A DNA stretch of 64,000 bases from Scandinavium ludwigii_A (GCA_050516505.1 CP191518.1:2914001-2978000); one strand, 5' to 3'. Counted from the first letter of the stretch, positions 24,495 to 33,941 are shown. Numbers and translations are program-made. The notes: generated from the letters alone by a model not told the origin.

Positions 24495-24941
24495 ATGCGT
24501 ACCGTTCTGAATATTTTGAATTTTGTATTGGGTGGTTTTCTTACCACGCTGGGCTGGCTGCTGGCCACGGTCGTCAGTATGGTATTGATCATTACGTTAC
24601 CCCTGACCCGCTCTTGCTGGGAAATCACTAAACTGTCGTTTCTGCCGTTCGGTAATGAAGCCGTGCATGTGGATGAACTGAATCCTGGCGAAAAAAACGG
24701 GCTGATGAATACCGGCGGGACGCTGCTGAACATTCTGTGGTTCGTGCTGTTCGGCTGGTGGTTGTGCCTGACGCACATCGTCGCGGGCATTGCGCAGTGT
24801 ATTACTATCATTGCCATTCCGGTTGGGATCGCCAACTTTAAGATTGCCGCTATCGCCCTGTGGCCCGTTGGCCGCCGCGTGGTTTCCGTTGAAACTGCCC
24901 GTGCCGCGCGTGAAGCCAATGCGCGTCGCCGATTTCAATGA
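24495..24941 (+). CDS. yccF: Inner-membrane protein YccF
   Basis: 148 residues with two duplicated YccF (DUF307) units, each with a hydrophobic hairpin: LNFVLGGFLTTLGWLLATVV near the start and LNILWFVLFGWWLCLTHIVA in the second half. About four membrane segments. Function unknown. It is followed by yccS after 17 nt and is probably co-transcribed. Confidence 0.93.
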   Translation: MRTVLNILNFVLGGFLTTLGWLLATVVSMVLIITLPLTRSCWEITKLSFLPFGNEAVHVDELNPGEKNGLMNTGGTLLNILWFVLFGWWLCLTHIVAGIAQCITIIAIPVGIANFKIAAIALWPVGRRVVSVETARAAREANARRRFQ

Positions 24942-24958
24942 TCGGAACGGATTCCCGC

Positions 24959-27094
24959 ATGCTAAGCCCAATATTGCGCCGTTATACGTGGAACAGCGTC
25001 TGGCTGTATAACGCCAGAATTTTTATCGCACTGTGTGGCACCGCCGCGCTGCCGTGGTGCCTTGGCGAAGTGAAACTCACCATCCCACTGACGCTGGGTG
25101 TCGTGGCTGCTGCGCTGGCCGATCTCGATGACAGGCTTGCCGGACGACTGCGTAATCTGATGATTACGCTGGTGTGCTTTTTCATTGCCTCGGCATCCGT
25201 CGAGCTGCTTTTCCCATGGCCGTGGGCATTTGCGCTCGGCCTGACGTTGTCCACCAGCGGCTTCATCCTGCTGGGCGGCCTGGGTCAGCGCTATGCGACC
25301 ATCGCCTTTGGCGCGTTGTTGATAGCCATCTACACCATGCTTGGCGTGTCGCTTTACGAGCACTGGTATCAACAACCACTGCTGCTGCTCGCGGGCGCGG
25401 TGTGGTACAACCTGCTGACGCTGACTGGCCATCTGATTTTCCCTATTCGTCCGTTGCAGGATAATCTCGCCCGCAGCTATGAACAGCTCGCGCATTATCT
25501 TGAACTCAAGTCGCGTCTTTTTGACCCGGATATCGAGAATGAAACACAGGCCCCGTTGGTTGAACTGGCGATGGCTAACGGACAGTTGGTTGCCACGCTG
25601 AATCAGACGAAAGCTTCGCTGCTGACTCGTTTACGCGGCGATCGCGGACAACGTGGCACACGCCGCACGCTGCATTATTATTTCGCTGCACAGGATATCC
25701 ACGAGCGGGCCAGCTCCTCGCACATTCAGTATCAGTCCCTTCGCGATAACTTCCGCTACAGCGACGTCATGTTCCGCTTCCAGCGCCTGCTTTCGATGCA
25801 ATCCCAGGCGTGTATCCAGCTTTCTCGCTCCATTTTGCTGCGTACGCCTTACCAGCATGACGCACGCTTTGAGCGGGCCTTCACCCATCTGAATGCAGCG
25901 CTCGAGAGAGTCAGCGCCAACGGAGCAGATAAAGAGCAGATGAAAGCGCTGGGGTTTCTGCTAAACAACCTGCACGCCATTGATGCCCAGCTGGCAACCA
26001 TTGAGTCTGAGCAGCAGTTAGCCATGCCGCAGAGCGAGACCGAAACACAGCTGGCCGACGATAGATTGAATGGGTTCAGTGATGTCTGGCTGCGACTGAG
26101 CCGCAACTTTTCCGCCGAGTCAGCCCTGTTCCGCCATGCGGTCAGGATGTCATTGGTTCTCTGTGCGGGCTATGCGTTTATCCAGTTCACCGGGATGAAT
26201 CATGGCTACTGGATCCTGCTCACCAGCCTGTTCGTCTGCCAACCGAACTATAATGCGACGCGCCACCGGTTGGCGCTTCGTGTCATTGGCACGCTGATAG
26301 GCGTGGCCATCGGCCTGCCGGTACTACTGTTGGTGCCGTCAATTGAAGGACAGTTGTTGCTCATTGTGCTGACCGGGGTGCTGTTTTTCGCTTTCAGAAA
26401 TATTCAGTACGCCCATGCAACGATGTTCATCACTCTGCTGGTACTGCTGTGTTTCAATCTGCTGGGCGAAGGATTTGAAGTCGCCCTGCCGCGCATCATT
26501 GATACGCTTATCGGCTGCGCCATCGCGTGGGCGGCGGTGACCTTTATCTGGCCAGACTGGAAATTCCGTAATCTGCCAACGGTCATGGCGCGGGCCGTTG
26601 ATGCGAACTGCCGCTATCTGGATGCGATTCTGGAGCAATACCATCAGGGGCGTGATAACCGTCTGCCCTATCGTATTGCCCGTCGCGATGCGCACAATCG
26701 CGATGCGGAACTGGCGTCCGTGGTCTCGAACATGTCTACCGAGCCGCGCGTGACGGCAGAAATGCGGGAAACGGCCTTCCGACTGCTGTGCCTGAATCAT
26801 ACCTTTACCAGCTATATTTCCGCGCTGGGCGCACATCGGGAACGGTTAACCAACCCAGAGATCCTGGCGTTGCTGGATGATGCAGTTTGTTATGTTGACG
26901 ATGCGTTTCATCATTCACCGTCGGATGAAAAACGCGTGCAGGAGGCACTGGCGGGCTTAATGGAACGGATCCATCATCTTGAACCCGGTTCAGAGAGTAA
27001 AGCCCCGCTAGTCCTCCAGCAGATTGGATTGATGGTAAGCCTGTTACCGGAATTTTGTCGCCTGCAGCAGCAGGTTACCCCTCTTCGGGCATAG
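24959..27094 (+). CDS. yccS: FUSC-family membrane protein YccS
   Basis: ATG 24959 gives 711 residues (MLSPILRRYTWNSVWLYNAR). Two blocks of transmembrane helices (about 15-160 and 385-525) bracket soluble regions, as in YhfK and the FUSC/aromatic-acid-efflux (AaeB-like) family. Typical motifs: GYWILLTSLFVCQPNYNATR and LDAILEQYHQGRDNRL. It is presumed to be an efflux-type inner-membrane protein; the substrate is unknown. The 3' end overlaps sxy (convergent) by 20 nt. Confidence 0.93.
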   Translation: MLSPILRRYTWNSVWLYNARIFIALCGTAALPWCLGEVKLTIPLTLGVVAAALADLDDRLAGRLRNLMITLVCFFIASASVELLFPWPWAFALGLTLSTSGFILLGGLGQRYATIAFGALLIAIYTMLGVSLYEHWYQQPLLLLAGAVWYNLLTLTGHLIFPIRPLQDNLARSYEQLAHYLELKSRLFDPDIENETQAPLVELAMANGQLVATLNQTKASLLTRLRGDRGQRGTRRTLHYYFAAQDIHERASSSHIQYQSLRDNFRYSDVMFRFQRLLSMQSQACIQLSRSILLRTPYQHDARFERAFTHLNAALERVSANGADKEQMKALGFLLNNLHAIDAQLATIESEQQLAMPQSETETQLADDRLNGFSDVWLRLSRNFSAESALFRHAVRMSLVLCAGYAFIQFTGMNHGYWILLTSLFVCQPNYNATRHRLALRVIGTLIGVAIGLPVLLLVPSIEGQLLLIVLTGVLFFAFRNIQYAHATMFITLLVLLCFNLLGEGFEVALPRIIDTLIGCAIAWAAVTFIWPDWKFRNLPTVMARAVDANCRYLDAILEQYHQGRDNRLPYRIARRDAHNRDAELASVVSNMSTEPRVTAEMRETAFRLLCLNHTFTSYISALGAHRERLTNPEILALLDDAVCYVDDAFHHSPSDEKRVQEALAGLMERIHHLEPGSESKAPLVLQQIGLMVSLLPEFCRLQQQVTPLRA

Positions 27095-27704
27095 TGTTCT
27101 TTCTCCCCGTCAGCATCTCTGCCCATTCAAGGAGATGCTGACGGCGGTGCAAGGGAATAATGGCCGCATGCATTCCTGTTATCGCGCCCTCCAGTGCAAA
27201 CAGCACATTGATGCTTAAATCCTTACGCATGGCACGAAGTCGGTACCAGGCCGCCGCTGCCCCCAGCTTTTGTAATGTCTCCAGATCGTGAATGCCTGCC
27301 TCCGTCAGCAGTAGCTCCAGTTGAAAACTGATATTGGGCAAATTGCGCATCCGCTGAGGGTCGCGTTGACGCTGTTTCTCGTTTTGCGCGCCACGGAGTG
27401 ACATCGCTGACATGTTCAATAGCAGAGAGTGATTCTGCCAAAGGTTTTCGTCGACCCAATAGTAATTCAATGAGATCGGGCGACCCCTTTTAACAAGCGT
27501 TAATAACTGCGGTGGCGTTGTCGCGTTATAGGTCGCACTTTGTTCACACACCCGGAGATAAAGTTCTCCATGAGCCACCATGGCGAAGACGGTGTCATCG
27601 ACGGAAAGGCTATATCCCCCAAACAATGCACGGTGATGAATTTTCCCCAAAGAAGACAAACATTCTTCACACTGATATATGCGTTTAAATGATAATTTTC
27701 CCAT
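27075..27704 (-). CDS. sxy: Competence regulator Sxy/TfoX
   Basis: 209 residues with an N-terminal TfoX domain (FKRIYQCEECLSSLGKIHHR, YSLSVDDTVFAMVAHGELYLR) and a C-terminal TfoX domain (LPNISFQLELLLTEAGI, LFALEGAITGMHA). Sxy acts with CRP at non-canonical CRP-S sites to induce DNA-uptake genes. It diverges less tightly from E. coli than its neighbours do, as is usual for Sxy. The start at 27704 faces sulA across 217 bp. Confidence 0.93.
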   Translation of the reverse strand: MGKLSFKRIYQCEECLSSLGKIHHRALFGGYSLSVDDTVFAMVAHGELYLRVCEQSATYNATTPPQLLTLVKRGRPISLNYYWVDENLWQNHSLLLNMSAMSLRGAQNEKQRQRDPQRMRNLPNISFQLELLLTEAGIHDLETLQKLGAAAAWYRLRAMRKDLSINVLFALEGAITGMHAAIIPLHRRQHLLEWAEMLTGRKNTMPEEG

Positions 27705-27857
27705 GATTCTGTCCTGTAATCATGCAGTTAAATGAAAGGGTTCTGGTAGCGGATCCGTTAATGAAGAACATAAGGAAGTTCAATTACGGGGGCAAGAGGT
27801 TCTTATCCAGAGGTCCTTTTCTGTGCAAGATTTGCGAGGAGCTTTCAGAAAATGAGG

Positions 27858-27900
27858 TTGATCTTTAGTCTGACCAGGTATACTGTATATTCATACAGTA
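27858..27900 (+). promoter_or_regulatory. sulA promoter with LexA box
   Basis: The perfect SOS box CTGTATATTCATACAG (27883-27898; extended palindrome 27881-27900) overlaps the -10 TACTGT. A -35 TTGATC lies at 27858-27863, 17 bp from it, as in E. coli sulA. LexA would therefore occlude the promoter until the SOS response. Confidence 0.93.
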
Positions 27901-27921
27901 ACCCACAGGGCGGGATTCACT

Positions 27922-28419
27922 ATGTACACTTCAGGTTATGCAAATCGCACATCAATGGCTTCTGCAGCGGCAGTCGACCATCCACAGCACAGTTCCACTG
28001 GGCTTATCAGCGAAGTGCTTTATCGTGAGGATCAGCCGATGATGACTCAACTGCTGCTGTTACCCCTTTTACAGCAGCTCGGCCAGCAAGAACGCTGGCA
28101 GCTGTGGCTCACGCCGCAGCAGAAACTGAGTCGTCAGTGGGTTCAGGCATCGGGCCTTCCGCTGTCTAAAGTCATGCAAGTTAGCCAAATGTTGCCAGAA
28201 ATGACGCTTGAGTCGATGATTCGCGCACTTCGTACCGGGAACTATAGTGTTGTTATTGGTTGGGTTACTGAAGAGTTGAGCGAAGATGAACATCATCGAC
28301 TCACGATTGCGGCCGAAGAAGGTAACGCAATGGGCTTTATTATGCGTCCTGTCAGAACCACTTCTCTGCCCACCAGACAGTTTTCTGGCCTTAAAATTCA
28401 CTCTAATTTGTATCATTGA
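27922..28419 (+). CDS. sulA: SOS cell-division inhibitor SulA
   Basis: 165 residues, near E. coli's 169. The FtsZ-binding core WLTPQQKLSRQWVQASGLPL and the conserved TLESMIRALRTGNYSVVIGW are present. The C-terminal histidine that Lon recognises (LYH end) is kept. SulA blocks FtsZ polymerisation during DNA damage and is degraded by Lon. Controlled by the upstream LexA box. Confidence 0.95.
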   Translation: MYTSGYANRTSMASAAAVDHPQHSSTGLISEVLYREDQPMMTQLLLLPLLQQLGQQERWQLWLTPQQKLSRQWVQASGLPLSKVMQVSQMLPEMTLESMIRALRTGNYSVVIGWVTEELSEDEHHRLTIAAEEGNAMGFIMRPVRTTSLPTRQFSGLKIHSNLYH

Positions 28420-28775
28420 GTAAAATTAGGATTATTCCTAGCATTTTTTTTACCCTGTCTATAACCCGCTATTTTTTGCGGGTTAATTTAGGAAAATGCT
28501 TGTCTGGTGCGGTTCTCAGCATTTTGTTCGGCACAAAAATTCAACATAAATGTTAAATATTGTGTATACAACTCTTTTTTTTTCATATGCCTGACAGAGT
28601 TCACACTTGTAAGTTTTCAAGTACGTTGTAGACTTTACATCGCCAGGGGTGATCGGCTTAAGCCACAGATTACGGCGTAGTTCCTGAATTAGGCTCCGCC
28701 CCCGGTGAAGGATTTAACCGTGAACTTCTAAATGGATATTCATGGCGATTTTTGGATGATAACGAGGCGCAAAAA
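28420..28775 (+). promoter_or_regulatory. ompA promoter and long 5' leader
   Basis: The 356-bp region has no gene. A CRP-like site TGACAGAGTTCACA lies at 28592-28605. The transcript should start near 28640 (gccaggggtg) by comparison with E. coli, giving a leader of about 135 nt. The translation-initiation region GATAACGAGGCGCAAAAAATG is conserved; in E. coli this is the target of the sRNA MicA. The leader hairpins stabilise the mRNA. Confidence 0.75.
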
Positions 28776-29828
28776 ATGAAAAAGACAGCTATCGCGATTG
28801 CAGTGGCACTGGCAGGCTTCGCTACTGTAGCGCAAGCCGCACCGAAAGATAACACCTGGTATGCTGGTGGTAAATTGGGCTGGTCTCAGTTCCATGATAC
28901 TGGCTGGTATAACAGCTCCCTGAACAACAACGGTCCAACCCACGAAAGCCAGCTCGGTGCAGGCGCGTTCGGTGGTTACCAGGTAAACCCGTATGTCGGT
29001 TTTGAAATGGGTTATGACTGGCTGGGCCGTATGCCTTACAAAGGCGACGTAACTAACGGCGCATTCAAAGCTCAGGGCGTTCAGCTGACTGCTAAACTGG
29101 GTTACCCGGTAACCGACGATCTGGACGTTTACACCCGTCTGGGCGGCATGGTTTGGCGCGCTGACTCCAGCAACAACGTTGCTGGCGACAACCACGACAC
29201 TGGCGTTTCCCCAGTATTCGCTGGTGGCGTTGAGTGGGCAATGACCCGTGACATCGCTACCCGTCTGGAATACCAGTGGGTTAACAACATCGGCGACGCA
29301 GGCACCGTAGGTGTTCGTCCTGATAACGGCATGCTGAGCGTTGGTGTTTCTTACCGCTTCGGCCAGAACGATGTTGCTCCAGTTGTAGCTCCGGCTCCAG
29401 CTCCAGCTCCAGAAGTACAGACCAAGCACTTCACTCTGAAGTCTGACGTTCTGTTCAACTTCAACAAAGCGACTCTGAAACCAGAAGGTCAGCAGGCACT
29501 GGATCAGCTGTACTCCCAGCTGAGCAACCTGGATCCTAAAGACGGTTCAGTAGTGGTTCTGGGCTTCACCGACCGTATCGGTTCTGATGCCTACAACCAG
29601 AAACTGTCTGAGCAGCGTGCACAGTCTGTTGTCGATTACCTCGTATCTAAAGGTATCCCGGCTAACAAGATCTCCCCACGTGGTATGGGCGAATCTAACC
29701 CAGTTACCGGCAACACCTGTGACAACGTGAAAGCTCGCGCTGCACTGATCGATTGCCTGGCTCCAGATCGTCGCGTAGAGATCGAAGTTAAAGGTATCAA
29801 AGACGTTGTAACTCAGCCACAGGCTTAA
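28776..29828 (+). CDS. ompA: Outer-membrane protein A
   Basis: From ATG 28776 the product is 350 residues: signal peptide MKKTAIAIAVALAGFATVAQA, an eight-stranded beta-barrel (about 22-190), a Pro/Ala hinge (APVVAPAPAPAPEV) and a C-terminal peptidoglycan-binding OmpA domain (NFNKATLKPEGQQALDQLYS, SPRGMGESNPV, APDRRVEIEVKG) with two cysteines for its disulfide. It anchors the outer membrane to the cell wall. The reading from 28752 adds eight residues upstream of the proven start. Codon use is strongly biased, as expected for high expression. Confidence 0.97.
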   Translation: MKKTAIAIAVALAGFATVAQAAPKDNTWYAGGKLGWSQFHDTGWYNSSLNNNGPTHESQLGAGAFGGYQVNPYVGFEMGYDWLGRMPYKGDVTNGAFKAQGVQLTAKLGYPVTDDLDVYTRLGGMVWRADSSNNVAGDNHDTGVSPVFAGGVEWAMTRDIATRLEYQWVNNIGDAGTVGVRPDNGMLSVGVSYRFGQNDVAPVVAPAPAPAPEVQTKHFTLKSDVLFNFNKATLKPEGQQALDQLYSQLSNLDPKDGSVVVLGFTDRIGSDAYNQKLSEQRAQSVVDYLVSKGIPANKISPRGMGESNPVTGNTCDNVKARAALIDCLAPDRRVEIEVKGIKDVVTQPQA

Positions 29829-29841
29829 GTTATCGTCTAAT

Positions 29842-29870
29842 AAAAAACCCCGCATTGCGGGGTTTTTTTT
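29842..29870 (+). terminator. ompA terminator
   Basis: ACCCCGC-att-GCGGGGT followed by eight T. Confidence 0.93.
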
Positions 29871-29891
29871 ATTCTGAATTCAGCTGGGTAA

Positions 29892-30344
29892 CTACTCTTT
29901 CCCTAACAACGCCTGCAAATCTTGTTTAAGCGTTGTCATCTTGCTCGCGTACTTCTCTTTGTTTTCCGCATCTTCAATGAGCTGCACTATCGTTTCCGAC
30001 AAGGTCTTACCCCGGCGATGTGCCAGACCCGCCAGGCGCTGCCAGACGATAAACTCCAGGTCGATAGACTTCTTGCGCGTATGCTGATGCTCGGCATTGA
30101 AGTGACGTTTACGTCGCGCTCGAATAGTTTGCTTCATACGATTAAACAGCGCCGGATTCATGTGCTGCTCAATCCAGTCGTTGACCTGTACAGGTTCGTT
30201 TTCGAGCGTCAACAAGGTATCTACCGCGTCTTGCGCAGCGCTGGTCTCAATGTAGCGGGTGATCAGCTCACCTTCCCGGTGCTTTTTAACCAGGTACTTC
30301 CATTTCCAGCCGCTTTCAAGGTTTTCCAGTTGTTGATATTTCAT
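29892..30344 (-). CDS. matP: Ter-macrodomain protein MatP
   Basis: 150 residues, as in E. coli: a helical N-terminal part (MKYQQLENLESGWKWKYLVK) and a ribbon-helix-helix (KKSIDLEFIVWQRLAGLAHR) with a C-terminal coiled coil (EKYASKMTTLKQDLQALLGK). MatP binds matS sites in the terminus region, bridges DNA and connects Ter to the divisome through ZapB. No exact matS was noticed in this window. Confidence 0.96.
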   Translation of the reverse strand: MKYQQLENLESGWKWKYLVKKHREGELITRYIETSAAQDAVDTLLTLENEPVQVNDWIEQHMNPALFNRMKQTIRARRKRHFNAEHQHTRKKSIDLEFIVWQRLAGLAHRRGKTLSETIVQLIEDAENKEKYASKMTTLKQDLQALLGKE

Positions 30345-30528
30345 TGCGATCTCAATGTGACCGTGTAACTCATTTCAGGATAACAGGTTTTTGCTGATGT
30401 GCTGAGAAGAAATCGCCCTGAGCGAGTGAGGCTATTCCCCCTTATAAAGTTGCCCGCTAATCCCCGTGTGCTGAGTGTCGCCTTGAGGTATAATCACCCG
30501 CTTTACATCTGACTAAAAAACAGCGACT

Positions 30529-32286
30529 TTGACGATTACAAAACTTTCACGGCGCGATTTAGCCCCCGATCTTGAGGCTTATCAGACGCTGTTTGCCCAG
30601 CCTGATTTGGCAACCGAAACCGATTCCTTACCCGGCGACCTGCAGGCACGTCTGCACTACGCGCTGGATCAATTCCTCTATCCTCAGGCCATATCTGACT
30701 TCCTGTTGGTGAAAGCCCCGGAAGAACCTGAGTATCTACAGCTACTGACTGATGCCACTCGCGAACGGCGCGACGATGTGCAACCGCTCTGTGGCGTCCG
30801 TTACACGGTCAACGGTAATCAGGTGACCCTGACTGCGGCGACTGCGCCCCAAGACAATTTCGCCAGCCAGGGGCCCGTAATTCAGGCCGACTGGGTTGAG
30901 GCCGAGCAGCTGTTTGGCTGTGTTCGTCAGTTCAATGGTGAAATCAGCCTCCAGCCAGGCCTCGTGCATCAGGCCAACGGCGGCGTGTTAATCCTTTCCT
31001 TGCGTAGCCTGCTCTCTCAGCCACTGCTGTGGATGCGTCTTAAAAATATCGTCTCCCATCAGCGTTTTGACTGGCTGACCTTTGACGATGCGCGTCCCCT
31101 GCCCGTCAGCATCCCTTCTATGCCGTTGACGTTGAAGGTAATGCTGGTCGGCGAGCGTGAATCGCTGGCCGATTTCCAGGACATGGAGCCGGAACTCTGC
31201 GAAAAAGCCATCTACAGTGAATATGAAGACAACCTGCAGATCGTTGATGAAGATACGCAAAAGCTCTGGTGTCAGTGGGTCTGGCATATTGCCCGCGGTC
31301 TGAATTTACCGGGCCCCGATACCGACGCCTGGCCACTCCTCATTCAGGAAGGAGCACGTTACACCGGTGACCAGCAGGCGCTACCGCTGTCCCCACTGTG
31401 GATTAGCCGCCAGCTGCGTGAAGCCGCAGCCTTCTGTGAAGGTGAACGTTTTAGTGCAGAGCAGCTGACCACCATGCTGGTTCAACGCCAGTGGCGTGAA
31501 GGTTATCTGGCTGAGCGTATGCAGGATGAAATTCTGCTTGAGCAGATCCTTATCGAAACGGAAGGCGAACAGATTGGTCAGATTAATGCCCTGTCTGTGG
31601 TCGAATTCCCAGGCCACCCGCGCGCCTTCGGTGAGCCTTCACGCATCAGTTGCGTCGTGCATATTGGCGACGGCGAGTTCACGGATATCGAACGTAAAGC
31701 AGAACTCGGCGGAAACATCCATGCCAAAGGCATGATGATTATGCAGGCGTTTTTGATGGCAGAACTGGGCCTGGACCAACAAATTCCATTCTCAGCGTCG
31801 CTCACCTTCGAGCAGTCGTATAGCGAAGTGGACGGTGACAGTGCTTCAATGGCAGAACTGTGTGCCCTGATAAGCGCCCTGTCTAACGTGCCGGTTAACC
31901 AGAGCCTGGCAATCACAGGTTCCGTTGACCAGTTTGGTCGCGCGCAGCCGGTTGGCGGCCTCAATGAAAAAATTGAAGGCTTCTTTGCTATCTGTCAGCA
32001 GCGTGGCCTGACGGGGAAACAGGGGATTATCATTCCTGCTGCAAACGTGCGTCATCTCAGCCTCGCGCAGGATGTTCAGAAGGCCGTTGAGGCCGGTGAA
32101 TTTTCACTCTGGGCAATTGATGATGTGACAGATGCTCTCCCGCTGTTGACGCAGTTGATTTGGGATGGAGAAGGCCAAACCACGCTTCTGCAAACCATTC
32201 AGGAACGTATTGCTCAGGCAAATCATCAGGATACGCGTCATCGCCCGTGGGCAATGCGTTGGTTAAACTGGTTTCATTCAAACTGA
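30529..32286 (+). CDS. lonH: Lon-like protease LonH (YcbZ)
   Basis: 585 residues from a TTG start (MTITKLSRRDLAPD as in the E. coli protein). The C-terminal third is a Lon S16 protease domain with catalytic Ser438 (DGDSASMAE) and Lys481 (GGLNEKIEGF). The N-terminal half resembles the AAA part of Lon-type enzymes, but I see no intact Walker A motif, so ATP use is doubtful. Substrates are poorly known. It runs into the fabA promoter and is divergent from matP. Confidence 0.92.
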   Translation: MTITKLSRRDLAPDLEAYQTLFAQPDLATETDSLPGDLQARLHYALDQFLYPQAISDFLLVKAPEEPEYLQLLTDATRERRDDVQPLCGVRYTVNGNQVTLTAATAPQDNFASQGPVIQADWVEAEQLFGCVRQFNGEISLQPGLVHQANGGVLILSLRSLLSQPLLWMRLKNIVSHQRFDWLTFDDARPLPVSIPSMPLTLKVMLVGERESLADFQDMEPELCEKAIYSEYEDNLQIVDEDTQKLWCQWVWHIARGLNLPGPDTDAWPLLIQEGARYTGDQQALPLSPLWISRQLREAAAFCEGERFSAEQLTTMLVQRQWREGYLAERMQDEILLEQILIETEGEQIGQINALSVVEFPGHPRAFGEPSRISCVVHIGDGEFTDIERKAELGGNIHAKGMMIMQAFLMAELGLDQQIPFSASLTFEQSYSEVDGDSASMAELCALISALSNVPVNQSLAITGSVDQFGRAQPVGGLNEKIEGFFAICQQRGLTGKQGIIIPAANVRHLSLAQDVQKAVEAGEFSLWAIDDVTDALPLLTQLIWDGEGQTTLLQTIQERIAQANHQDTRHRPWAMRWLNWFHSN

Positions 32287-32316
32287 TCGGACTTGTTCAG
32301 CGTACACGTGTTAGCT
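32281..32316 (+). promoter_or_regulatory. fabA control sites: FadR and FabR
   Basis: AACTGATCGGACTTGTT (32281-32297) matches the FadR activator site of E. coli fabA. The adjoining palindrome AGCGTACACGTGTTAGCT (32299-32316) matches the FabR repressor site. The FadR site overlaps the last codons of lonH. Confidence 0.9.
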
Positions 32317-32355
32317 ATCCTGCGTCGCGAACTCAAAATAAGGCTTACTGAAAAC

Positions 32356-32874
32356 ATGGTAGATAAACGCGAATCCTATTCAAAAGAAGATCTTCTTGCC
32401 TCCGGACGCGGCGAACTGTTTGGCGAAAAAGGCCCGCAGCTTCCGTCAGCCAACATGCTGATGATGGATCGTGTCATCAAAATGACCGAGACGGGCGGTA
32501 ACTTCGATAAAGGCTACGTGGAAGCAGAGCTGGATATTAATCCTGACCTGTGGTTCTTCGGTTGCCACTTCATCGGCGACCCGGTAATGCCAGGCTGCCT
32601 GGGCCTGGATGCCATGTGGCAGCTGGTCGGCTTCTACCTGGGCTGGCTCGGCGGCGAAGGCAAAGGCCGCGCACTGGGCGTAGGCGAAGTGAAATTCACA
32701 GGCCAGATCCTGCCTACCGCGAAAAAAGTGACCTATCGCATCCACTTCAAACGCGTGATTAACCGTCGTCTGATCCTCGGCATCGCTGATGGTGAAGTCC
32801 TTGTTGACGGTCATCTGATCTATCAAGCGACCGACCTGAAAGTGGGCCTGTTCCAGGACACTTCTACGTTCTAA
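32356..32874 (+). CDS. fabA: 3-hydroxydecanoyl-ACP dehydratase/isomerase FabA
   Basis: ATG 32356 gives 172 residues. The hot-dog fold enzyme has the catalytic His71 in FGCHFIGDPVMPG and Asp85 in GCLGLDAMWQ (70 and 84 in mature numbering). It dehydrates 3-hydroxydecanoyl-ACP and isomerises trans-2 to cis-3 decenoyl-ACP, the branch point for unsaturated fatty acids. Sequence is nearly identical to E. coli. Confidence 0.97.
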   Translation: MVDKRESYSKEDLLASGRGELFGEKGPQLPSANMLMMDRVIKMTETGGNFDKGYVEAELDINPDLWFFGCHFIGDPVMPGCLGLDAMWQLVGFYLGWLGGEGKGRALGVGEVKFTGQILPTAKKVTYRIHFKRVINRRLILGIADGEVLVDGHLIYQATDLKVGLFQDTSTF

Positions 32875-32909
32875 TGCGTTAAACGCACTTCCGGGTGCGT
32901 AGAAACGGC

Positions 32910-32940
32910 GAAGCCTCTGCATGCAGAGGCTTCTTTGTTT
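32910..32940 (+). terminator. fabA terminator
   Basis: GAAGCCTCTGC/GCAGAGGCTTC (32910-32933) followed by tttgtttt. Confidence 0.88.
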
Positions 32941-32953
32941 TAAAGAGACAGCA

Positions 32954-33121
32954 TCAGGCGATTACTGCCCTGTCCTCCATGGCTTCTCGCCAGCCTCCCA
33001 GCCAGTGTGACCTTTGGTTTAAGGTCTGATAAGGACAGATTTCTTTTGATTTACCAGCGATGCCAGCCTGGTACCCACGTTGATGTGCCCGTTCCAGGCG
33101 ATCACGTTTTTGTCTCTTCAT
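32954..33121 (-). CDS. rmf: Ribosome modulation factor Rmf
   Basis: The minus strand from ATG 33121 encodes 55 residues, MKRQKRDRLERAHQRGYQAG to AVIA, nearly identical to E. coli RMF. This basic protein converts 70S ribosomes into inactive 100S dimers in stationary phase. It is a short ORF easily missed by length cut-offs. The 250 bp upstream hold its promoter; in E. coli it is controlled by ppGpp and CRP. Confidence 0.96.
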   Translation of the reverse strand: MKRQKRDRLERAHQRGYQAGIAGKSKEICPYQTLNQRSHWLGGWREAMEDRAVIA

Positions 33122-33319
33122 GCCTCGTTTCCCTCATTTTTTGAGTCTGGTGGAAAAGAAAACAGTGGTCACCAAATGTGCAACCACACATTAGGGATAA
33201 CCTGAATCGGCCACAGCGTCAATGCGCAAAATTCACGCCAGTGTCATATTTGTGAGCTAGTCAGAAGTTCATTTGTACAAAAATTGTGAAGCCGGACAAC
33301 TAACTACCTGACCCTAAAA

Positions 33320-33360
33320 ACAAAAAAAACCGCAGCAGAAACAAGTCTGCTGCGGTTTTA
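33320..33360. terminator. Terminator after pqiC
   Basis: AAAACCGCAGCAGA/TCTGCTGCGGTTTT, with an A-rich left flank giving a long U-run on the minus strand. It ends the rlmL-uup-pqiABC transcript before rmf. Confidence 0.9.
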
Positions 33361-33377
33361 ACGGTGATGAATTTTAC

Positions 33378-33941
33378 TTATGGCAAGCGATTTATCGACT
33401 GCGCAATGGCGCTCGCTTCCTGACTCCAGGCCTGTGCCAGCATTTTCACCATTTCGTCATAGCCGTCTTGCTGCTGTTTGACCTCGATGTGGAACGGACG
33501 CTTAATAAGCTGCCCCTGATGGTTCAGGAGCCACTCTCCGCTCACAATGACCTTCCCGTCATACCGACCGTGGAAACCGCTCACATTGACGTTGAGGGTG
33601 TCCTGATCGCTGCCCAGCGGTTGTGACGCAACGACCCAACCCGGAAGCTGGTTGCTGAGGTTCGCCACCAGCGTCGTACGTAACTGCTGATCCAGCGGGC
33701 TTGCCCACAGGTTATTGTTCGCAATCACATACTGAACATCACTGGTCTGATACACCACGCCGTTTCCGGCGAGGTAATCAGGGATGCTCACCTGCTCAAC
33801 CCACAGCAGGTGTCTGCCCTGGCTGGCCGTGCTTTGCACGCCAGCCTGAGGAAGTGGCAGTTGATAGTACGTTTTGTTGTCACTGCTGCTGCTGCACGCC
33901 GACAGCAGACAAGCTAATGCTACGGGTAGCCATTTTTTCAT
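33378..33941 (-). CDS. pqiC: Outer-membrane lipoprotein PqiC
   Basis: 187 residues with a lipoprotein signal (MKKWLPVALACLLSACSSSS; lipobox LSAC, Cys16). This is the ABC-type transport auxiliary (DUF330) family. It works with PqiA and PqiB as the outer-membrane part of an MCE lipid-transport system. Its start overlaps the pqiB stop by 4 nt. Confidence 0.94.
   Translation of the reverse strand: MKKWLPVALACLLSACSSSSDNKTYYQLPLPQAGVQSTASQGRHLLWVEQVSIPDYLAGNGVVYQTSDVQYVIANNNLWASPLDQQLRTTLVANLSNQLPGWVVASQPLGSDQDTLNVNVSGFHGRYDGKVIVSGEWLLNHQGQLIKRPFHIEVKQQQDGYDEMVKMLAQAWSQEASAIAQSINRLP

Noticed and set aside
30357..30369. Possible matS site upstream of matP (GTGACCGTGTAAC)
   Set aside because: It differs at two places from GTGACRNYGTCAC, and in E. 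coli this locus lies outside the Ter macrodomain; not called.
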